Assembly: GCF_044336245.1 (NCBI RefSeq)
Contig: NZ_CP172346.1
Coordinates: forward strand, 6,882,001-6,946,000
Source of the DNA: Schlesneria sphaerica
GTDB taxonomy: Bacteria; Planctomycetota; Planctomycetia; Planctomycetales; Planctomycetaceae
Length of the DNA: 64,000 bases
Reading direction: 5' to 3'
Numbering within the stretch: position 1 is the stretch's first letter; each line of letters opens with the position of its first letter. The notes under the pieces are model-generated. The model searched no databases. It worked only from the letters and a program-made list of their open reading frames with translations, and had not been told where the DNA came from. Shown here piece by piece: positions 55,247 to 61,666 of the stretch. The position numbers and the translations under genes are program-made.

Positions 55247-57154
55247 ATGGCGTTACTGAGTTTTCGAGATGTCAGTTTTGGATTCGGCTCTCCGCCGTTG
55301 ATTTCTCGCGTCGACCTGCAGATTGAACGTGGCGAACGTGTGGGATTGTTAGGCCGCAACGGAGCGGGCAAATCCACGCTCATGAAACTCATGATCGGAG
55401 AACTTCCTCCTGATCAGGGGTTGATCGAGCAGCAGACGGGCATTCGAATTGCCCGACTGATCCAGGATGTGCCGGTTGGACGTAGCGGGACAATCTTTGA
55501 AGAGGTGGCCGACGGCCTCGGAGCGGAAGGGAGTGCTGTCGCCGCTCAGTACCTGCTGCACCATCCGGATGCCATACACAGCGATGAGGACCGGGCGGAA
55601 CTGGAACGCCGTGCGGAATCGCTGAATCACGATACCGGCTGGCAACTTGAACATCGGATCGAGCAGATTCTCGAGCGCATGCAGCTCCAGCCCCTGACCC
55701 GTTTCGACAGCCTGTCGTCCGGTATGAAGCGACGTGTCCTGCTGGGTAAGTCGCTGGTTTCAGAACCGGAAATCCTGCTGCTCGACGAACCGACCAACCA
55801 TCTGGATATCGATGCGATCCAGTGGCTGGAAGAGTTCTTGATGCGGTACAGCGGGACGCTGATTTTCGTAACCCACGACCGGGTCTTTCTGCAGAAGCTG
55901 GCGACGCGTATTATCGAACTGGACCGCGGGCGCTTATTCGACTGGCCCTGTGACTATGCGACGTTCCTTGAACGAAAGGAAGCGGCCCTGGCGGCTGAGG
56001 AACAGCAGCAGGCGTTGTTCGATAAAAAGCTGGCGGTCGAGGAAGCATGGATCCGTCGCGGCGTAAAGGCACGCCGTGTCCGTAACGAGGGACGGGTTCG
56101 CGCTTTGAAGAAGCTGCGTGAAGAACGGCAGCAGCTACGCGAGAAAGTCGGGAACGTCAAAGTCGAAATCCAGGAGGCGGAACGGTCAGGAGCACTGGTT
56201 GTTGACGTCAAAGGCCTGTCTTACGAAGTGAGTGGTCGATCGATCATTCGTGACTTGACCACGACCATCATGCGGGGAGACAAGGTCGGGATCATTGGAT
56301 CGAATGGAACGGGCAAGACGACGCTGCTCAGGCTGCTGCTGGGCCAGCTTGAGCCCAATTCCGGCGTTGTGAAGCGAGGGACCAATCTCGAAGTTGCGTA
56401 CTTCGATCAGCTTCGTGCCCAACTGGATGAAGAGAAAACGGTACAGGAAAATGTTTCGGATGGCAAAGATATGCTGACGATTAACGGTCAGCAACGTCAC
56501 ATCATCGGCTATCTCGAAGACTTTCTCTTCACACCGGAACGGACCCGAAGTCCCGCGCGTTATCTCTCGGGGGGCGAACGCAACCGGCTGCTGCTGGCAC
56601 GTCTCTTTTCCAAGCCGTCCAACGTCCTGGTACTGGACGAGCCGACCAACGACCTCGATGCGGAGACTCTGGATCTGCTCGAGGAACTGATCGTGGGCTA
56701 TACGGGGACAGTCCTTCTGGTCAGTCACGATCGTGCGTTCCTCAATAACGTCGTTACTAATACGCTGGTCTTCGAAGGTAACAGCCACGTTCGGGAGTAC
56801 AGCGGGGGCTACGATGACTGGCTCGCCCAGCGAAAGCCGATCACGGCATCGCCAGAAGTTCGACCTGCTCCTGTCTCAACGCCACCCGTTGCGGCACGTT
56901 CAAATCCCGCCTCGACTACACCCGGTGTCAGGCGTCGAACATTTAAGGAACAGCAGGAACTGACACAGTTGCCACGGCGGATCGAACAGCTGGAGATTGA
57001 ACAGCGGGAGCTCCATGAGACCATGGCGAGTCCGGGCTTCTATCAGCAGGACAAGGGGGAAATTGCCAAAGCTTCCAATCGGCTGGCAGCGATTGAACAG
57101 GAACTGACAACGGCTTTTGAACGCTGGGAACTGCTTGAGGCTTTGGCGGAGTAA
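55247..57154 (+). CDS. uup: ABC-F family ATPase, Uup-like
   Basis: The 635-residue protein has two ABC domains: Walker A GRNGAGKST (about 37-45), signature LSSGMKRRVLLGK and Walker B ILLLDEPTNHLD; then GSNGTGKTT (about 344-352), signature LSGGERNRLLLARL and LVLDEPTNDLD. The inter-domain linker contains a long charged helix (ERKEAALAAEEQQQALFDKK). The C-terminus ends in a coiled-coil extension (about 560-635, RRIEQLEIEQRELHE), the feature of Uup, which binds branched DNA and the ribosome. GAGGAA upstream supports the ATG at 55247. It is the second ABC-F gene of the window and is unlike the one at 29414 in length and tail. Confidence 0.92.
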   Translation: MALLSFRDVSFGFGSPPLISRVDLQIERGERVGLLGRNGAGKSTLMKLMIGELPPDQGLIEQQTGIRIARLIQDVPVGRSGTIFEEVADGLGAEGSAVAAQYLLHHPDAIHSDEDRAELERRAESLNHDTGWQLEHRIEQILERMQLQPLTRFDSLSSGMKRRVLLGKSLVSEPEILLLDEPTNHLDIDAIQWLEEFLMRYSGTLIFVTHDRVFLQKLATRIIELDRGRLFDWPCDYATFLERKEAALAAEEQQQALFDKKLAVEEAWIRRGVKARRVRNEGRVRALKKLREERQQLREKVGNVKVEIQEAERSGALVVDVKGLSYEVSGRSIIRDLTTTIMRGDKVGIIGSNGTGKTTLLRLLLGQLEPNSGVVKRGTNLEVAYFDQLRAQLDEEKTVQENVSDGKDMLTINGQQRHIIGYLEDFLFTPERTRSPARYLSGGERNRLLLARLFSKPSNVLVLDEPTNDLDAETLDLLEELIVGYTGTVLLVSHDRAFLNNVVTNTLVFEGNSHVREYSGGYDDWLAQRKPITASPEVRPAPVSTPPVAARSNPASTTPGVRRRTFKEQQELTQLPRRIEQLEIEQRELHETMASPGFYQQDKGEIAKASNRLAAIEQELTTAFERWELLEALAE

Positions 57155-57394
57155 CCGCCAATCGCGTCTGGTGGGTGCTTAAGTGAACACTTCGCGGGAA
57201 CATGGCCGTCAGCGGACCTCACGAATGACCGCTTGTCATCGAAGTCAGAGAGGACCAAAAGGCTGGAATATTCCGGACTAACGGAGATCGCGGGCCGCTC
57301 TCGTTCCGAGCGACCTGTTACTCGGCTTGCGACTCGCTACGGTGACACGGTAACGTCCGTGGAATACCTCACTACTCGTCAGGAGATTCGCACC

Positions 57395-58402
57395 ATGAGA
57401 ATTTTCGCGTGTTCGTTTCTTTGCCTCGCCTTCCTGATGGGATGTGCGGACCAGGCATCCACAACAGGGCTGGATTCCGCTGGGAAGGGCGCGGGCAGCA
57501 AGGGCAGCGGGACGCTGCAAATTGCCGTAATCCCCAAAGGGACGACGCATGTCTTCTGGAAATCGGTGCATGCAGGAGCCGTTAAGGCGGCCAAGGATCT
57601 GGGTGATGTCGAGATCCTCTGGAAAGGCCCTTTGCTGGAAAATGATCGCGACGGACAGATCAACGTTGTCCAGGATTTTATCGCGAATCGAGTCGACGGG
57701 ATCGTGCTCGCTCCCCTCGACAAACAGGCACTCATCGGACCGGTGAAAGACTCGAAGGAGGCCGGGATTCCCGTAGCAATCTTCGACAGTGCTCTTCAGG
57801 ATGAGTCTGCCATCGTCACCTACGTGGCGACTGACAACTACAAGGGTGGGGAACTTGCAGCACGGCACATGGCTCACGTTTTAGGCGGGAAAGGCAATGT
57901 GATCCTGCTGAGGTACAACGCCGGTAGCGAAAGCACCGAACAGCGAGAAGAAGGTTTTCTGACGACCCTGAATGAGCAGTTTCCAGATGTCCATGTGCTG
58001 TCGTCGGACGAGTATGCCGGGACAACTCCGGAACAGTCTCTGGATAAAGCGACGCAGATCCTGACCAACTACAAGGATCGGGTCGACGGGATTTTTGCCG
58101 TCTGCGAGCCGAATGCCAATGGTGTACTCATCGCGCTCAAAGAGACTCAACTGTCCGGAAAGGTGAAGTTCATCGCCTTCGATTCCAGTGAAGAACTGAT
58201 CCGTGCCATGAGTGACGGCGTGTGCCATGGGATCGTGCTGCAGGATCCCATCACAATGGGGTACGAATCTGTGCAGGCGATTGTGAAATCCATCCGTGGA
58301 GAGTCCGTCGAGAAGCGAATCGGAACGGGAGAATTTTTGGCGACACCCGAAAACATGAAGACACCGGAGATGGAAAAGCTCCTCAATCCAGACCGGTTCT
58401 AA
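57395..58402 (+). CDS. Sugar ABC transporter substrate-binding lipoprotein, RbsB-like
   Basis: The 335-residue protein starts MRIFACSFLCLAFLMGCADQ, a lipoprotein signal with lipobox LMGC, so it is probably anchored to a membrane by its Cys. It then shows the type I periplasmic binding fold of the ribose/galactose group: IAVIPKGTTHVFWKSVHAGA, DGIVLAPLDKQAL, VAIFDSALQDESAIVTYVATDN and GIVLQDPITMGYESVQAIV. No permease or ATPase gene is adjacent, so it either serves a transporter elsewhere or is a sensor component. AGGAGA nine bases upstream supports this ATG over the longer frame. A terminator follows its stop. Confidence 0.9.
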   Translation: MRIFACSFLCLAFLMGCADQASTTGLDSAGKGAGSKGSGTLQIAVIPKGTTHVFWKSVHAGAVKAAKDLGDVEILWKGPLLENDRDGQINVVQDFIANRVDGIVLAPLDKQALIGPVKDSKEAGIPVAIFDSALQDESAIVTYVATDNYKGGELAARHMAHVLGGKGNVILLRYNAGSESTEQREEGFLTTLNEQFPDVHVLSSDEYAGTTPEQSLDKATQILTNYKDRVDGIFAVCEPNANGVLIALKETQLSGKVKFIAFDSSEELIRAMSDGVCHGIVLQDPITMGYESVQAIVKSIRGESVEKRIGTGEFLATPENMKTPEMEKLLNPDRF

Positions 58403-58455
58403 CAGCAGTCTCTGCCGATATGCGACAGTGGATGTGAACCTCGGTGATGATGATG

Positions 58456-58492
58456 CGGTCCGGCAGCCTTGATTCGGTGGCCGGACCGTTTT
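58456..58492 (+). terminator. Rho-independent terminator after the sugar-binding lipoprotein gene
   Basis: CGGTCCGGC at 58456-58464 pairs perfectly with GCCGGACCG at 58480-58488, around a 15-base loop, followed by TTTT. It lies 54 bp after the stop. Confidence 0.8.
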
Positions 58493-58580
58493 CGTGGCTT
58501 CATTCGGATTGGCATCTGGTATAAAATCAAGCCTGATCGGTCCAGGATGGGCCGTAGATATCACATTTCAGGAGGAAGTG

Positions 58581-59198
58581 ATGACGAGCAAATTCTGGTC
58601 GGTTCTGATTGGGTGTGGAGTAATCATCGCTTTTGGGATTAATCTCTTTGCTTTGGAAATGCCCCGGTTCAAGAAATCACCGAAACATTTCCTGGCAAAA
58701 TTTGAAACCACGGCCGGGAATTTTGTCATCGAAGTCCAGCGTGAATGGTCCCCGAATGGCGCCGATCGCTTCTATCAGCTGGTGACTTCAAAGCTGTACG
58801 ATGACTGCAAGTTTTTCCGAGTTGTGCCAGGGTTCATGGTCCAGTTTGGCATTAACGGTGATCCCCAGGTCGCTGCGAAGTGGAAAACGGCGACAATCAA
58901 AGATGATCCGGTGATCAAGTCGAACCGACGGGGCTACGTGACGTTCGCGAAGGCGGGGGTCCCGAACTCGCGAACGACACAGGTTTTCGTCAACTATCAG
59001 GATAACCTTGCTTTAGACGCGCAGGGATTTGCTCCATTTGGACGCATCGTCGAAGGGATGGAAGTGGTTGATTCCATAAACGCCCAATACGGCGAAGCTC
59101 CCGACCAGATGCTGGTCCAGATGCATGGGAATGAATACCTCAATGCAAAGTTTCCTCGGCTCGACGGTGTAGTGAAGGCGACAATCGTGAAACGCTGA
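58581..59198 (+). CDS. Cyclophilin-type peptidyl-prolyl isomerase, membrane-anchored
   Basis: The 205-residue protein (from MTSKFWSVLIGCGVIIAFGI) has one N-terminal hydrophobic helix and then a cyclophilin domain: AKFETTAGNFVIEVQREWSP, ADRFYQLVTSKLYDDCKFFR, VVPGFMVQFGINGDP and GYVTFAKAGVPNSRTTQVFV. The usual FxxxxPxFMxQ-G segment with catalytic Arg-Phe is present (FFRVVPGFMVQFG). It probably helps fold exported proteins in the periplasm. AGGAGG directly upstream fixes the ATG at 58581; the longer in-frame start adds an unlikely leader. Single-gene unit downstream of the terminator. Confidence 0.92.
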   Translation: MTSKFWSVLIGCGVIIAFGINLFALEMPRFKKSPKHFLAKFETTAGNFVIEVQREWSPNGADRFYQLVTSKLYDDCKFFRVVPGFMVQFGINGDPQVAAKWKTATIKDDPVIKSNRRGYVTFAKAGVPNSRTTQVFVNYQDNLALDAQGFAPFGRIVEGMEVVDSINAQYGEAPDQMLVQMHGNEYLNAKFPRLDGVVKATIVKR

Positions 59199-59367
59199 CC
59201 GGCCCGCTCTCAGCAATTCGCCTGATGCACACGGGATACTTTTCTCAAGGTGATTCTGCGCTTGACTGATTTGACGATCAGGTAAGACTGTCCCTGATGG
59301 TGGATCAAAACTGCTGACTCTCCTGTGACCAGGGGGAGTTCCTTAATTCAATTGATAAGTTGTTTCC

Positions 59368-59805
59368 ATGCCGCCCGAGACCCGTTTGAAGCCGAGTTTC
59401 TTCGTTCGCGCCGCCGAAAAAAGCGATGTCGAAGCGCTGGGGGAATTTATTGAACCGTTCGTCGAGAACGGTCGCCTGCTGCCCCGGACACGAGACGAGT
59501 TGCTTGATCTCACCCGTCACGGGTTTGTTGCGATTTCTGGAGACGCCATCATTGGGTTCGCGGCGCTCGAGATCTATTCTGCTAAGCTGGCTGAATTGCG
59601 AAGTCTGGCTGTCTCTGCACAATATCAGGGACAGGGGGTGGGCAAAGAACTCGTCGCTGCCTGTATTGCACGGGCCAAGTCGCAAAATGTCTTTGAAGTC
59701 ATGGCGATTACCTCGTCAGAAGAATTTTTCCAACGTTGTGGCTTTGATTTCACCTTGCCGGGTGAGAAGAAAGCCCTGTTCCTGCAAACCAGAGAGACTT
59801 ACTAA
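59368..59805 (+). CDS. GNAT-family N-acetyltransferase, ArgA-like
   Basis: The 145-residue protein fits a single GNAT domain: VRAAEKSDVEALGEFIEPFV at the start, GFAALEIYSAKLAELRSLAV in the middle and the acetyl-CoA loop QYQGQGVGKELVAACIARAK (Q/R-x-x-G-x-G/A) at about 89-108. It ends EEFFQRCGFDFTLPGEKKAL. The wording of motif A and the FF-x-R-x-GF ending resemble the acetyltransferase half of N-acetylglutamate synthase (ArgA), so arginine biosynthesis is possible. Five bases separate it from the methyltransferase gene, so the two are cotranscribed. Confidence 0.85.
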   Translation: MPPETRLKPSFFVRAAEKSDVEALGEFIEPFVENGRLLPRTRDELLDLTRHGFVAISGDAIIGFAALEIYSAKLAELRSLAVSAQYQGQGVGKELVAACIARAKSQNVFEVMAITSSEEFFQRCGFDFTLPGEKKALFLQTRETY

Positions 59806-59810
59806 ACAGC

Positions 59811-61118
59811 ATGCCACGAGCGAAGCCGAATTCCCGATCTAACGCCCCCTCTCGGGCTTCCTCAAAACCACCGGTGCCGCAACGCACAAAGTCCGGCAAG
59901 AACCCTAAGAAAGCCGCCAAGCCGACAGGTGGGGAGCGACCACCGGCCGTGACGTTGATCTCGTTGCTGGCAGGTTCCATCCGCGAACGGACGTTCCTGC
60001 GACTGGTTCTCAGTCAGCCCCTTTCAAAATCCGAGTCCGCCATCTCCAAAGTGACGGTTCGTCTGGTTGAGGTTGGGGGGGAAACGAAGTACCAGTGGGC
60101 GGTGCGATCGCAATTGCAGGAGAAACACGAAAATCTGACGATGGACGAGCTAATCGCTCAAACAAAATCGGTCTTCGGTGTGAATCTTGGCGACGCTCAC
60201 CTGTTTACAACACAGGCTGATCTGACCGTTCGCTGGAACTACGGCAAGCCTCAAAAGGTGAAAAGAAAACCTCCGACACAGCAGCCATCGGAGGGAGAGG
60301 GGCACAACCGCCAGAAGCAGTACCTGATTCCTGCCGGCATCCCCTGCCCTTTTCTGATCGAGATTGGCGTCATGCTGCCCAGCGGACAGGTTCGTCCGAC
60401 GATGTATCACAAGTTTCGCCAAATCAACCGTTACCTCGAATTCGTCGAGGATATCCTTCCTCAGCTCCCGAGTACCGGACCAATCCACGTCGTCGATTTC
60501 GGCTGCGGGAAGAGCTATCTCACGTTCGCCTTACATCACCTTCTGACCCGGATTCACGAACGCGAAGTTAAGATCGTCGGTCTGGACGTCAAAGCGGATG
60601 TCATCGACGACTGTACACGGGTGGCAGAGTCGCTGAAGTGCGATGGTATTGAGTTCCACCTTGGTCGGATCGAGACTTATGTGCCGTCTGAGCAGGTGCA
60701 TCTGGCGGTTTCTCTGCACGCCTGCGATACCGCTACCGATGATGCCATCGCCGCAGCGCTGCGCTGGAAGAGCAATGTCATCCTGGCTGTACCGTGTTGC
60801 CAGCACGAAATCTGCCAGACGATTTCCCGCCAGTCCCTCATCGGACTCACCGAGTATGGCATCCTGAAAGAGCGATTTGCCTCTCTGGCCACGGATGCTC
60901 TGCGAGCCCAGTTTCTTGAGCTGCAAGGCTATAAAACGCAGGTGCTGGAATTCATTGAAACTGAGCATACCCCGAAAAATCTTCTCATCCGCTCGGTCAG
61001 GCGAACTGACGCCACGGCGCAGGATCTGACAGCCAGAAGAGAAGCGTATGAAGGATTAAAAGATATCCTGGGGGTGAAGGACTGGCATCTGGAGCGGGCG
61101 GTCAGCTCGCCGAAATAA
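59811..61118 (+). CDS. Class I SAM-dependent methyltransferase (Methyltransf_32-like)
   Basis: The 435-residue protein has a basic, disordered N-terminus (about 1-40), a region with a conserved RWNYGKPQKVKRK, and a methyltransferase domain from about 215. That domain has the SAM-binding motif VVDFGCGKSYLTFALHHLL, acidic motif VGLDVKADVIDDC, LHACDTATDDAIAAAL and VPCCQHE. The HxCD-T-TD and PCCQ motifs are those of the Methyltransf_32 family, related to eukaryotic METTL25/GSTCD-like proteins; the substrate is probably RNA or protein. It follows the GNAT gene by five bases. A strong terminator follows. Confidence 0.88.
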   Translation: MPRAKPNSRSNAPSRASSKPPVPQRTKSGKNPKKAAKPTGGERPPAVTLISLLAGSIRERTFLRLVLSQPLSKSESAISKVTVRLVEVGGETKYQWAVRSQLQEKHENLTMDELIAQTKSVFGVNLGDAHLFTTQADLTVRWNYGKPQKVKRKPPTQQPSEGEGHNRQKQYLIPAGIPCPFLIEIGVMLPSGQVRPTMYHKFRQINRYLEFVEDILPQLPSTGPIHVVDFGCGKSYLTFALHHLLTRIHEREVKIVGLDVKADVIDDCTRVAESLKCDGIEFHLGRIETYVPSEQVHLAVSLHACDTATDDAIAAALRWKSNVILAVPCCQHEICQTISRQSLIGLTEYGILKERFASLATDALRAQFLELQGYKTQVLEFIETEHTPKNLLIRSVRRTDATAQDLTARREAYEGLKDILGVKDWHLERAVSSPK

Positions 61119-61148
61119 GCCCGATGGAAGAGCATTTTTCCTCAGCAT

Positions 61149-61195
61149 ACGAAGTCCGTCCGGGGGCAAGTTGGCCGCCGGGCGGACTTCGTTTT
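61149..61195 (+). terminator. Strong Rho-independent terminator after the methyltransferase gene
   Basis: A 15-base stem (ACGAAGTCCG ... CCGG at 61149-61163 against CCGGGCGGACTTCGT at 61178-61192, one G-T pair) has a 14-base loop and runs into TTTGTTG. It lies 30 bp after the stop and probably ends the GNAT-methyltransferase operon. Confidence 0.85.
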
Positions 61196-61580
61196 GTTGC
61201 CCGCCAAACTCGATCGAAGGACGTCCTTCCGGAAGGATCAGGCTTCACAGGAATGGTCCCCCGGGGGCAGTCTTCCGAGTGACTTTCTGAGCCTCCAGAC
61301 GAGATGACACACGTGCCTTCCGCCGTGATTGAGCGGTTCTTCGCGGCATAGGAGTCGGACCGGGCGAAGAAGATGGTAATGATGGAAAAGTACGAGTCTG
61401 TCGGCTGTCAGTGGACGCTCTCGAACTGGGTGGTGCCACCTTCTTCAAGCGATTCTTGATACTCGGCGGAGACTCAAGACCAAGGTCCCTGAACACACTC
61501 CGAAGGGTGCGATAGCCTCAGGAGATAGGCTCAGTGTCAGGGGTATCGGGCCCACGGCCTGCACCGCCGATCCGATTGCC
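61196..61580. other. Intergenic stretch with short palindromes, no gene seen
   Basis: It lies between two terminators pointing at each other. AAGGACGTCCTT (61217-61228) and the overlapping CCTTCCGGAAGG (61225-61236) are perfect 12-bp palindromes, and CCCCCGGGGG lies about 20 bp further. A minus-strand frame at 61245-61496 codes only for Arg/Ser/Pro-rich sequence and is not supported. Confidence 0.4.
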
Positions 61581-61583
61581 AAT

Positions 61584-61622
61584 AAAAAAAAGGTCGTCTG
61601 CCCCACAGGAACAGACGACCTT
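61584..61622 (-). terminator. Rho-independent terminator of the minus-strand SurA/PpiD-like gene
   Basis: Read on the minus strand, AAGGTCGTCTG pairs perfectly with CAGACGACCTT (11 pairs, 11-base loop) and runs into a tract of seven Ts. It lies 44 bp after the stop of the gene at 61667. Confidence 0.9.
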
Positions 61623-61666
61623 CCGGTCAATTGCAATCAAAAGTTCATTGTAGACCGTATGGCATG

